64,000 nucleotides of DNA, taken from assembly GCA_023400405.1 (NCBI GenBank), contig JAEXFD010000059.1, positions 6,732 to 70,731 of the forward strand, in the 5' to 3' direction. The position numbers and the translations under genes are program-made. Within the stretch, counting starts at the first letter, position 1. Every line of letters begins with the position of its first letter. Below are positions 44,182 through 51,827 of this stretch, piece after piece. This DNA is from Pseudomonadota bacterium (lineage in GTDB: Bacteria > Pseudomonadota > Alphaproteobacteria > Sphingomonadales > Sphingomonadaceae). The notes below the pieces were generated by a model. The model saw nothing but the letters and a program-made list of their open reading frames with translations, was not told the origin of the DNA and did not search any database.

Positions 44182-46053
44182 TTGCAGGATTCGTTGCGTG
44201 CCGCGCTGGCGGCGCTCGTCGTCATGTCGGGCACCATCCCCCCCGCGATCGGCCAGGACGCCGCCCCCGCGCCGCATGGCAAGGTCTATCGCCAGGCTCC
44301 GCCGATGGACCAGACCGTCGAGCAGCGGCTGATGCCCCAGCTCGAGGCGCTGCTCCACCAGCTGCTGCGCGAGAAGCGGGCGATGCGACTCGATGGCGTG
44401 CCGGTGTTCGACAGCGGCGACAAGTTCCTGCCGGGCAAGATCGCCAGCGGCCTGTCCTATCTCCTGCTCGATACGCCCGGCACCGATCCCCGCCTCGCCG
44501 ACTATCTCGCCGGCTTTCGCGAAATCGCCGACCTGACGATCGACGACGACAATCACAGCTGGGGAATTTATTACTACATCTCAGCGCTTTATCAGCTCAA
44601 AAAGGCGGGGCTGCTCGATCGCGCGGTCAGCCCGGCCACGCTCGCAAGGCTGCGCGACAAGCTCGATTGGCGCCATTTCGTCGATGCCCGCACGCTCAAG
44701 CTGATCGACCTGCCCAACAATTACTACGGCGTCGCCTTCAGCGTCGCGCGGCTGCGCTATCTGCTCGGCTGGGAAGACAAGGCTGCGAGCGAGGCGCTGC
44801 TGGCGCGCATGCTCGATCATTACCGCCGCTATTCGGGTGCCTATGGCTTTGCCGACGAGACCGACGGGGAGGGGCGGTTCGATCGCTATTCGGTGCTGCT
44901 GATCGGCGAAATCGCCCAGCGCTTCGTCGAGACCGGCATGACGCCGAGCGCCGAAGTGAAGGGCTGGCTGCGCAAGTCCGCCACGCTGATGCTGCTGCGC
45001 GCCAACCTGACCGGCGAGGGCTGGGAATATGGCCGCAGCATCGGCGCCTATGGCGAGACGGCGTTCCTCGAAGTGCTCACCGCCGCCGCCCGGCTTGGCG
45101 TGCTCAGCGCCAGGGAACGCGACATGGCCTATGCCTTCTCGTCGAGGATCGCCGCGCGCTATGCCGATTTCTGGCTCGATCCCAAGACTGGATCGGTGAA
45201 CCTGTGGGACGACGGCCGCCGCACCGACGCCTATCGCGGCAAGCATCGCATCCTGGGCGAGAATCTCAGCCTGGCACGGCAATATATCTATACCAATGCG
45301 ATCTGGAACGACCTGGGCTACCGGCGTGCCGTGCCGTCGGCCGGCTATGCCGCCTGGCTCAAGACGCTGCCGCCGGTCACGCTCACCTGGTTTGCCCGCG
45401 GCGACCATGACCGTGCGCTGCTCACCCTGCGCGATGGCGATCACGTCCTCGGCCTGCCGATGATCAACGGCGCCGAAGGACAGCACATGCACAATCCCTA
45501 TTTCCCGTTCCCCTTCTCGCCGGGGATGCTGCAGGGAAGCGCCGATGCGGGCTTCCCGCAGCTCACCCCGCGGCTCAGGCTGGTGGACGGCAGCGTCCTC
45601 ATGCCGCTCGCCTGGTTCCGCGACATCAAGCTGGTGCGCCGAGGCAAGCGCACGGTGCTGAGCTGGCGGATGGACGCGCTCGATCGGATGGGCGGCAAGG
45701 ATACGGTTGCCGATCGGCGCGTCACCGTCGAGACGCGCTACGAATTCGTCCCCGGCCGGGTGACCCGCACCGATACCTATCGTGCCGCGGCGCCGATCGA
45801 CCTCGCCGGCATCGACCTCGAATTCGCCGGCTTCTCGGGTCAGGCATCCGGCGAAGGCGCCAGCATCGGGTTCGCGGCGGGTGAGGTCCGCAGCTTCGCG
45901 GCAAGCGGGTTCGATCGCTGCGAGACCGGCGCGGCCAAGGGCGCGGACTATCGCGCCCCCACCGGCGCCTTCACCAGCCTGACTCGCTGTACGCTGGCCC
46001 CGCGCCGCCTGGCAGGTCCGCTCACGCTGGGCTGGACGCTGAGCTATCGATAA
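44182..46053 (+). CDS. Secreted toroid-like protein, possible polysaccharide lyase
   Basis: This 623-residue protein has a signal peptide (cleavage near AIGQ). Residues about 45–380 are helical with NNYYGVAFSVARLRYLLGWEDKA, DNHSWGIYYYISALYQL and WEYGRSIGAYGETAFLE, features that look like an (alpha/alpha) toroid of polysaccharide lyases or of glycuronyl hydrolases. The last 200 residues are beta-rich. It starts at TTG (44182) behind a good GGAGAG site. Conserved Tyr, Asn and Arg could be catalytic. I do not recognise a named family; the call comes from fold-like features and from manD next door. Confidence 0.55.
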   Translation: MQDSLRAALAALVVMSGTIPPAIGQDAAPAPHGKVYRQAPPMDQTVEQRLMPQLEALLHQLLREKRAMRLDGVPVFDSGDKFLPGKIASGLSYLLLDTPGTDPRLADYLAGFREIADLTIDDDNHSWGIYYYISALYQLKKAGLLDRAVSPATLARLRDKLDWRHFVDARTLKLIDLPNNYYGVAFSVARLRYLLGWEDKAASEALLARMLDHYRRYSGAYGFADETDGEGRFDRYSVLLIGEIAQRFVETGMTPSAEVKGWLRKSATLMLLRANLTGEGWEYGRSIGAYGETAFLEVLTAAARLGVLSARERDMAYAFSSRIAARYADFWLDPKTGSVNLWDDGRRTDAYRGKHRILGENLSLARQYIYTNAIWNDLGYRRAVPSAGYAAWLKTLPPVTLTWFARGDHDRALLTLRDGDHVLGLPMINGAEGQHMHNPYFPFPFSPGMLQGSADAGFPQLTPRLRLVDGSVLMPLAWFRDIKLVRRGKRTVLSWRMDALDRMGGKDTVADRRVTVETRYEFVPGRVTRTDTYRAAAPIDLAGIDLEFAGFSGQASGEGASIGFAAGEVRSFAASGFDRCETGAAKGADYRAPTGAFTSLTRCTLAPRRLAGPLTLGWTLSYR

Positions 46054-46105
46054 ATGCCGGCAGCGCTATTGCCTTGCCAATTGGCCAGACAATGTGCAGA
46101 TCTCC

Positions 46106-46119
46106 TGACACCGGTGACA
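46106..46119 (+). promoter_or_regulatory. ACCGG-centred palindrome before the jelly-roll gene
   Basis: TGACACCGGTGACA reads nearly the same on both strands (two mismatched positions). It lies 33 bases before the ATG at 46152 and is the clearest of three such motifs in the island. Confidence 0.55.
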
Positions 46120-46151
46120 GAAAGATCGCCGGAGCAACAGGAGAGAGTGCC

Positions 46152-46820
46152 ATGACTTATCGTGCACAGCGTTTCGTCACGCCGCGTAAAATTGGCCTGG
46201 CCGCAATCGTCTTCATTGGCGCCGGAGCCGGCGCCGCCTGGGCCTATACCACCGATACCGATGCCGGGGGCAGCATCAGCAACATCAGCGGCGGCAAGCG
46301 CTTCGTCATCCAGCAGCGCACCGACAACACGCCCGGCCGTGCCGAGTTGCGCGGCAGCTCCAGCACCAGCGGCGTCTCGGCGGCCGGCCGTTTCAAGCTG
46401 GTCAGCGGCGGCAAATATGTCAGCGTCATGCAGGTGCTCAACGTCGTCGCCTCGGGATCGACCTCGGGTCCGTCCGAGCCGATCACTCAGCTTGCGATCC
46501 GCCCCAAGGCGGGCGGCAACTATGAATTCTACATCGTCCAGGGCGGCCAGGTCTGCAGCGGTGCGCCCACCGTGGTGCCGGGCAGCAGCTATACGGTCAG
46601 CGTCTCGGTCAGCACCGGCCAGAACCCGGGCTATCTGATCAACGGCGTCAGCTGCAAGAAATCCAACCCGGACGGCGACAAGGCCGGCACCGTCTATGAC
46701 GGCGGCAGCCTCAAGAGCGGCCGCTATTTCTACGCCAAGATGGGCGCCTACAATACGAGCAGCAACCAATCGAACAACGGCGGCGGCTCGACGATCGAAT
46801 GGACTGAGATCAATATCTGA
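46152..46820 (+). CDS. Secreted jelly-roll protein resembling PL7/PL20 lyases
   Basis: The 222-residue protein has an N-terminal signal or anchor (IGLAAIVFIGAGAGAAWA). The body shows the lyase-type landmarks GRAELRG (as R-S-E-L-R), MQVLNV, YEFYIVQGG, YTVSVSVSTGQNPGYLINGV and YFYAKMGAYNT (as Y-F-K-A-G-x-Y-N-Q). In PL7 alginate lyases the middle motif is QIH or QVH; here it is QVL, so the usual catalytic histidine is missing. PL20 glucuronan lyases or a non-catalytic binding protein are alternatives. A GGAGAGAG site precedes the ATG, and a terminator follows. Confidence 0.6.
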   Translation: MTYRAQRFVTPRKIGLAAIVFIGAGAGAAWAYTTDTDAGGSISNISGGKRFVIQQRTDNTPGRAELRGSSSTSGVSAAGRFKLVSGGKYVSVMQVLNVVASGSTSGPSEPITQLAIRPKAGGNYEFYIVQGGQVCSGAPTVVPGSSYTVSVSVSTGQNPGYLINGVSCKKSNPDGDKAGTVYDGGSLKSGRYFYAKMGAYNTSSNQSNNGGGSTIEWTEINI

Positions 46821-46832
46821 TCCTGTCGGCCA

Positions 46833-46864
46833 GGAAGCGCCGGCCGTGGGACGGCGCTTCCTTT
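46833..46864 (+). terminator. Terminator of the jelly-roll gene
   Basis: GGAAGCGCC (46833–46841) and GGCGCTTCC (46853–46861) form a perfect nine-pair stem, then TTTG. It is 12 bases after the stop codon. Confidence 0.7.
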
Positions 46865-46901
46865 GTAGACTTGGCGAAGGGCGGCTAGAAGCGCGCCCCG
46901 C

Positions 46902-47504
46902 TCAAAAGCTGCCCACCGGGGCGGTCGTGCAATTGAGCGGCGCCTTGCCGAGCGGCGATTGTTCCAGGCACCACATCGCTCCGGCGAGATTGGCCGCCAA
47001 TGCCGCGCGGACGGTGCCGCGTTGCCGTTCCGAAGCGACTCCGCCGGAGGCCTGTGCAGAGGTGACCACGTCACGCCGGAAGATCACCTCCTCAGAGTCG
47101 GTGCGGCGCAGTTCGTATCGCAGCGTCGCCTTGGCGCGGCTGCTGGTGCTGATCTTGAAAGGCGATTCGAACGCAAGCCAGGTGACGACCAAATGATAGG
47201 GTGCGGCCTGCGGCGCCTTGGCAGCCATGCCAGATGCGGCCAGCGTATCGGCCAGCGCTCGATTCATTTCCTTCACCCGCACGAACGTGTTGAGGAAGCT
47301 GCCGACCCGGTCCGGCATCCCGACGATCGGTTCGATGCGTATGCGGCCCGCAAAGGGATGGTCCGATGAGACCACCGCGGGACGGTACGGAGCGAATATC
47401 ACCGGGCTTTTGAATGGCACGAGCGGTACGCGCTCCCCTGCCGAGGCCGGTGCCGCCATCGAGATCGCGCCAGCGACCGCGAACATCTTCATCCGCATTG
47501 TCAT
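46902..47504 (-). CDS. Exported hypothetical protein
   Basis: This 200-residue protein has a signal peptide (MFAVAGAISMAAPASAGE). The mature part has a FVRVKEMNRALADTLAASGM segment and a YHLVVTWLAFESPF/TLRYELRRTDSEEVIFRR beta pattern, like the lipoprotein-type proteins that measure or bind envelope components, but no family is recognised. Two cysteines (WCLEQ, NCTTA) lie near the C-terminus. It is convergent with the jelly-roll gene, and an ACCGG motif is upstream at 47536–47549. Confidence 0.65.
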   Translation of the reverse strand: MTMRMKMFAVAGAISMAAPASAGERVPLVPFKSPVIFAPYRPAVVSSDHPFAGRIRIEPIVGMPDRVGSFLNTFVRVKEMNRALADTLAASGMAAKAPQAAPYHLVVTWLAFESPFKISTSSRAKATLRYELRRTDSEEVIFRRDVVTSAQASGGVASERQRGTVRAALAANLAGAMWCLEQSPLGKAPLNCTTAPVGSF

Positions 47505-47535
47505 GCCGGTGCCGTAGCATCGCGGCATTAATCAA

Positions 47536-47549
47536 TGGTTCCGGTTACA
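47536..47549 (-). promoter_or_regulatory. ACCGG motif upstream of the exported protein gene
   Basis: On the minus strand TGTAACCGGAACCA shares the ACCGG core with 44130–44143 and 46106–46119 but its right half is poorer. It is 32 bases before the ATG at 47504. Confidence 0.3.
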
Positions 47550-47561
47550 GAAGGGGCCGAC

Positions 47562-47591
47562 AAAAAAGGCCGGAGCTTTCGATCCAGCCTT
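47562..47591 (-). terminator. Terminator of secE-nusG
   Basis: On the minus strand AAGGCTGG pairs with CCGGCCTT (one G–T pair) and TTTTT follows. It lies 26 bases past the nusG stop. Confidence 0.75.
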
Positions 47592-47616
47592 TTCGATACT
47601 AGAAAAATCGCAAACT

Positions 47617-48153
47617 TTACTTGACGCGTTCGACGTCCTCGAAGCCCAGCTCCAGCGGCGTCGCGCGGCCGAAGATCGAGATCGAAACCTTGACCCGGCT
47701 CTTGTCGTAATCGAGCTCCTCGACCACGCCCGAGAAGGTTGCGAAGTTGCCGCTGGTCACCTTCACCGTGTCGCCGATGTCGTAATCCACCTTGACCTTG
47801 GTCTTGGGCGCGGCGGCGGCCTCTTCCTTGGTGTTGAGGATGCGCGCGGCCTCGGCCTCGCTGATCGGCTGCGGCTTGCCCGAGCTGCCCAGGAAGCCGG
47901 TGACCTTGGGCGTGTTCTTGACGAGGTGATAGACGTCGTCGTTCATCTCGAGCTTGGCGAGCACATAGCCCGGGAAGAACTTGCGCTCGCTCTGCACCTT
48001 CTTGCCGCGGCGGACCTCGGTCACCGTCTCGGTCGGCACCTCGACGGCCTCGACAAGCCGGTCGAGCCCGAGCCGGGTCGCGTCGGAGAGGATCTGGTCG
48101 CGGACCTTGCCCTCGAAGCCCGAATAGGCGTGAATGATGTACCAGCGGGCCAT
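47617..48153 (-). CDS. nusG: Transcription termination/antitermination protein NusG
   Basis: NusG binds RNA polymerase and links it to Rho or ribosomes. The 178-residue protein has the NGN domain (WYIIHAYSGFEGKVRDQI, ERKFFPGYVLAKLEMND) and a C-terminal KOW domain (YDIGDTVKVTSGNFATFSGVVEEL). The ATG at 48153 gives MARWYIIHAYSG. It follows secE, and the common order secE-nusG would continue to rplK, which is not present; a terminator ends the pair here. Confidence 0.97.
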   Translation of the reverse strand: MARWYIIHAYSGFEGKVRDQILSDATRLGLDRLVEAVEVPTETVTEVRRGKKVQSERKFFPGYVLAKLEMNDDVYHLVKNTPKVTGFLGSSGKPQPISEAEAARILNTKEEAAAAPKTKVKVDYDIGDTVKVTSGNFATFSGVVEELDYDKSRVKVSISIFGRATPLELGFEDVERVK

Positions 48154-48191
48154 GGCGTCCCTTTTCCGTCCTGAATGGTTTGCGAGGTGGC

Positions 48192-48392
48192 TCAGCGCGT
48201 GGCGAAGCGCAGCAGCGTGTTGACGATGAAGTCGAAGATCGCGTCGACGCCCAGGAAGAACACGCCGAGCAGCGTCGTCATGATCATCACCATCACGCCG
48301 GTCATGATCGTCTCGCGACGCGTGGGCCAGGTGATCTTGCGGGTTTCGGCCTGCACCTGCTTCACGAATTCGATCGGACTGGTCTTCGCCAC
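48192..48392 (-). CDS. secE: Preprotein translocase subunit SecE
   Basis: SecE clamps SecY in the translocon. The 66-residue form has the conserved amphipathic helix FVKQVQAETRKITWPTRRET and one membrane helix (VMVMIMTTLLGVFFLGVDAI), as is usual in alphaproteobacteria. It lies 38 bases before nusG. No tRNA-Trp gene is upstream, unlike in many genomes. Confidence 0.96.
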   Translation of the reverse strand: MAKTSPIEFVKQVQAETRKITWPTRRETIMTGVMVMIMTTLLGVFFLGVDAIFDFIVNTLLRFATR

Positions 48393-48552
48393 TTCGGGCC
48401 ATCCTTCGTCTAAATGTCACCGCCCGCGGGGCACAGGTCCGCTGCCGGGCCCTTCGAGAAGGAACCGGCGAGGCCCACCCACGCTGTCGGATTGGGGCTG
48501 GTATCTAGCGACTTGTGCGCGGGGGTGCAAGCGGGCTGGCACCGCGACCCGG

Positions 48553-49134
48553 CTAAAGCAGCGCCACCGCCGCGAAGCCGCCGACCAGCAGGATCAGGAA
48601 GGCCCAGGCGAACAGGTTCAGCCGCTCTTCGATGAACGCCTGCACCGGCTCGCCGAAGCGCTTGAGCAGCGCGGCGACGATAAAGAAGCGCGCGCCGCGG
48701 GTGATCGTGCAGAGCAGCACGAAGAGCGGAAAGTTGAAGCTCGCCGCGCCGCTGGCGATGGTGACGAGCTTGAACGGGATCGGCGTGAGGCCCTTCAGCA
48801 GGATGATCCAGGCGCCATATTCGCTCTGATAAGCGTGGATCGCGGTCTGCAGCTTGGCCTCGAGATGGTACGCGTGCACCACCCAAGCGCCGACGGTCTG
48901 CATCAGGCCATAGCCGATATAATAGCCGAGCATCGCGCCCAGTACCGAGGCGACCGTGCAGACCAGCGCGATGCGGAAGGCCTGGTCGCGCCGGGCGACG
49001 ATCATCGGGATCAGCATCGCGTCGGGCGGGATCGGGAAGAAGCTGCTTTCCGCGAACGAGACGGCGGCGAGCGCGGGAAGCGCGTGGCGGTGATGCGCCA
49101 GGCGCAACACCCAGTCGTAAAGAGCGCGGAACAC
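48553..49134 (-). CDS. YqaA/DedA-like VTT-domain membrane protein
   Basis: This 193-residue membrane protein has the SNARE-associated/VTT arrangement: AAVSFAESSFFPIPPDAMLIPMIVA with its E and P pair, then GYYIGYGLMQTVG, and LKGLTPIPFKLVTIASGAASF. DedA-type proteins are thought to move lipids or polyprenyl carriers. The start GTG at 49134 has a GGAG site seven bases upstream. It is the last gene before the sugar island, on the same strand. Confidence 0.85.
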   Translation of the reverse strand: MFRALYDWVLRLAHHRHALPALAAVSFAESSFFPIPPDAMLIPMIVARRDQAFRIALVCTVASVLGAMLGYYIGYGLMQTVGAWVVHAYHLEAKLQTAIHAYQSEYGAWIILLKGLTPIPFKLVTIASGAASFNFPLFVLLCTITRGARFFIVAALLKRFGEPVQAFIEERLNLFAWAFLILLVGGFAAVALL

Positions 49135-49160
49135 GGTCAACTCCGGTGGTTTGGTGCCTG

Positions 49161-50396
49161 TTAGCGGCCTTTGCCGCGGCCGCCTAGCCACGCTGGGGCG
49201 AGCCCCGGTCCGCCAAGCGCAAAGCCCAGCACGAACAGATAGGCGAACGCCGGCACGGCAAAGGCCCAGCCGAGACCGGCGCGGTCGGCGATGGCGCCGG
49301 CCAGCAGCGGCAGCGCCGCGCCCGGGCCGATCGCCATCACCAGCAGGCCCGAGGTCGCGGCCGGCGGCGCGCTCGATCGCTCGAGGGTCAGCGCGAAGAT
49401 CGTCGGGAACATGATCGCGTTGCACAGCCCCACCGCGAGCAGGCACCAGGCGCTGGCAGGGCCTGGCAAAGCCAGCGCGGCGAGGCACAGTGCTGCGGCG
49501 GCCGCGGCGGCGAGCGCGAGCAGGCGCGGGGCAGGGACGACGCGCAGCGCCCAGCTTCCGGCGAACCGTCCGACCAGCGCGCCGCCCCAATAGAGGGTGG
49601 CGACGCGCGCGCCCGCGGCGGCGAGCGGCAGGCCGAGCGTGTCGGGTTGCGAGAGGTAGAGGATCAGCGTGCTTCCGATCGTCACTTCCGCCCCGACATA
49701 GAGCGCGATCGCCGCCGAGCCGAACACCGCCCAGCGCGAACGCAGCGCCGAAAGCGCGCCCTGCGCCGCGCCTGGCTCGGGAAGTGCCGCCGCCGTGATC
49801 GTGCGCCGGCTCGCCAGGATCAGCATCCCCAGTGCGGCGATCAGCAGCGCCATCCACAGATAGGCGCCTGCCATGACCCCGGTCTCGGTGCGTACCGGCT
49901 CGGCCAGCATCACGCGCGCACCGAAATGGACGCCGCAGACCACGCCGAGCGCGTTGAACGAATGCGCGAGCGTCAGCCGGGCGTGGCGCCGCCGGGGCGG
50001 GCCGAACGCGGCAGCAAGCGGATTGGCGGCGACCTGGAGCATCGTCACGCCGCTCGCCAGCACGAACACGGCGGCGAGCACCACGCCATAGTCCGCGCGG
50101 ATGCGGATCCCCTGCATCGCCGCGCAGCCCGCGGCCATCGTCACCAGCGCGAGCCCGATCGTCCGCACCGCGCCGAGCCGCGCCAGTAGCCCCGCCGCCG
50201 GCAGCGACACCAGCGCGAAGGCAGCGAACGAGGCGATCTGGGTCAGCAGCGCCTCGGTATAGCTCAGCCCGAACAGACGCCGCGCCGCGGACAGCAGCGG
50301 ATCGTTGTTCGCCGAGACGAAGCCCCAGCCGAAGAACAGCGCGGTGACCGCCACCAAGGCGAAGCGGGGCGGAGCCGCTCGCCCGGCGTCGGTCAA
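49161..50396 (-). CDS. MFS sugar permease, FucP/GluP type
   Basis: The 411-residue, 12-helix protein resembles the fucose–glucose–galactose permease family: FFGWGFVSANNDPLLSAARRLFGLSYTEALLTQIASF near the start, GVTMLQVAANPLAAAFG, and later segments with NAIMFPTIFALTLE. It probably moves the hexose released by GH3 and GH30 into the cell. It starts at TTG, overlapping the stop of the GH30 gene by four bases (TTGA). Confidence 0.88.
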   Translation of the reverse strand: MTDAGRAAPPRFALVAVTALFFGWGFVSANNDPLLSAARRLFGLSYTEALLTQIASFAAFALVSLPAAGLLARLGAVRTIGLALVTMAAGCAAMQGIRIRADYGVVLAAVFVLASGVTMLQVAANPLAAAFGPPRRRHARLTLAHSFNALGVVCGVHFGARVMLAEPVRTETGVMAGAYLWMALLIAALGMLILASRRTITAAALPEPGAAQGALSALRSRWAVFGSAAIALYVGAEVTIGSTLILYLSQPDTLGLPLAAAGARVATLYWGGALVGRFAGSWALRVVPAPRLLALAAAAAAALCLAALALPGPASAWCLLAVGLCNAIMFPTIFALTLERSSAPPAATSGLLVMAIGPGAALPLLAGAIADRAGLGWAFAVPAFAYLFVLGFALGGPGLAPAWLGGRGKGR

Positions 50397-51802
50397 CGGC
50401 CCCGCCAGCGGAAGGTCGCGGCGCCGTGCATGGGCAGCCGATAGGCGAAGTGCCGCCCCTCGCTCGTCACCCGCACGTCGCGCGCCTCGGCGGCGGCGTT
50501 GTACGCGATCAGCACGCGGCTGCCGTCGGGATTGGCATAGGCGACCGTCTCGATTCCGCCCGGCTCGTTGGTCGCCTCGATCCGCCACGCCCCCTGGCGC
50601 ACGAAGCGCGAGGCCTGGCCGAGCGCATAATATTCGGGGTTGCGGGTCACCGCCCCGGTCCTGCTGTCGATCGTCACCACCCCGCGGCAATCGCTGCACC
50701 CGCCGAGATGCGGCCCGTGCGCCTCGTCGAGCGCGAGGTTCCACAGCAGCACCCCGCGCGCCCAGTTGCGCGGCGCCCCGATCACCAGCGTGCGCAGCGT
50801 CCAGCTCCAGCTGTCGGCCCAGCTGCCCGACCAGTCGCCGCCCGAGCATTCGGTGAAGAACACGTCCTTGTCGGGATAGGCGTCGCGCACCTTGGTCTGG
50901 GCGGAGACGTCGCCGGCATAGCAATGCCAGGCGATCCCGGCGACATAGCGATTGGCGGCGGGATCGGCGAGCACGCCCAGCGGATGCTCCGGCTTGTCCC
51001 AATTATGGTCCCAGTCGAGGATGCGGGTCTTCAGCCCCGCCCGCGCGAATTCGGGGCCGACATGATCGCCGATGATCCGCGCTCGCTGCGCCGCGCTCAG
51101 CCGCATGCCGGGATAGCTGTCGGGCTCGAAATCGGGCTCGTTCTGGATGCTGAGATAGTCGATCGGCCCGATCTCGGCGGCAAAGCCCTGGACGGTGCGC
51201 GCCAGATAGCGGGCGAAGCTGCCATAAGCGGCTTCGCGCAGCGTGCCCTGGATCAGCGAATCGGTCGATTTCATCCAGCCGGGCGGGCTCCATGGCGAGA
51301 GCATCACCGCCAGCCGCGGATTGACCGCCCGCGCCGCCCGCGCGACCGGCAATACGTCGGTGCGCGCCGCGGCGATCGAGAAATGCGCCAGCGCCGGATC
51401 GCTCGCGCCCTTCGGCACGTCGTCATAGCTGTAATGCGTGCGCGAGAAGTCCGACGCGCCGACGGTGAGCCGCGTGAACGCCAGCCCGAGCCCCGCGCTG
51501 CCGAACAGTTCGCGCATCAGCGCGGCGCGCTGCCGCGGCTGCATCCGCTGCTGGATCAGATAGGCCGACGCGTCGGTGATCGCCGCGCCGAAGCCGACCA
51601 TCTTCTGCCGCCGCCGCGTCGGATCGACCGCGACGGTGCCGCTGGTGCCGGCCTGGAGCGGCAGCGAAGGCTGCCGGGCGAGCAGCGCCGAGCGGTCGGG
51701 CAGGGTGAGCCACACCTCGACGCGCGGCGCCTTGGCGGGGCGCGCCGTGACGGGGGAGGCGAGGGCGACGCCGATCACGGCGAGGGCAGCAAGGGTACGC
51801 AT
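50393..51802 (-). CDS. GH30-family glycoside hydrolase
   Basis: GH30 enzymes cleave beta-glucosides such as glucosylceramide or beta-1,6-glucan. The 469-residue protein has a signal peptide, the GFGAAITDASA loop, the acid/base Glu222 in SIQNEPDF and the nucleophile Glu318 in FFTECSGG, and a C-terminal beta domain. It is downstream of the halogenase-family gene and is co-translated with the permease. Substrate cannot be fixed, but an exported beta-glucosidase fits the cluster. Confidence 0.9.
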   Translation of the reverse strand: MRTLAALAVIGVALASPVTARPAKAPRVEVWLTLPDRSALLARQPSLPLQAGTSGTVAVDPTRRRQKMVGFGAAITDASAYLIQQRMQPRQRAALMRELFGSAGLGLAFTRLTVGASDFSRTHYSYDDVPKGASDPALAHFSIAAARTDVLPVARAARAVNPRLAVMLSPWSPPGWMKSTDSLIQGTLREAAYGSFARYLARTVQGFAAEIGPIDYLSIQNEPDFEPDSYPGMRLSAAQRARIIGDHVGPEFARAGLKTRILDWDHNWDKPEHPLGVLADPAANRYVAGIAWHCYAGDVSAQTKVRDAYPDKDVFFTECSGGDWSGSWADSWSWTLRTLVIGAPRNWARGVLLWNLALDEAHGPHLGGCSDCRGVVTIDSRTGAVTRNPEYYALGQASRFVRQGAWRIEATNEPGGIETVAYANPDGSRVLIAYNAAAEARDVRVTSEGRHFAYRLPMHGAATFRWRGR

Positions 51803-51827
51803 CGGGTCTCTCCTCGGGCGGCCGCGG

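Noticed and set aside
48393..48552. A tRNA-Trp gene before secE, as in many bacteria
   Set aside because: No acceptor stem, anticodon arm or T-loop sequence could be found on either strand.
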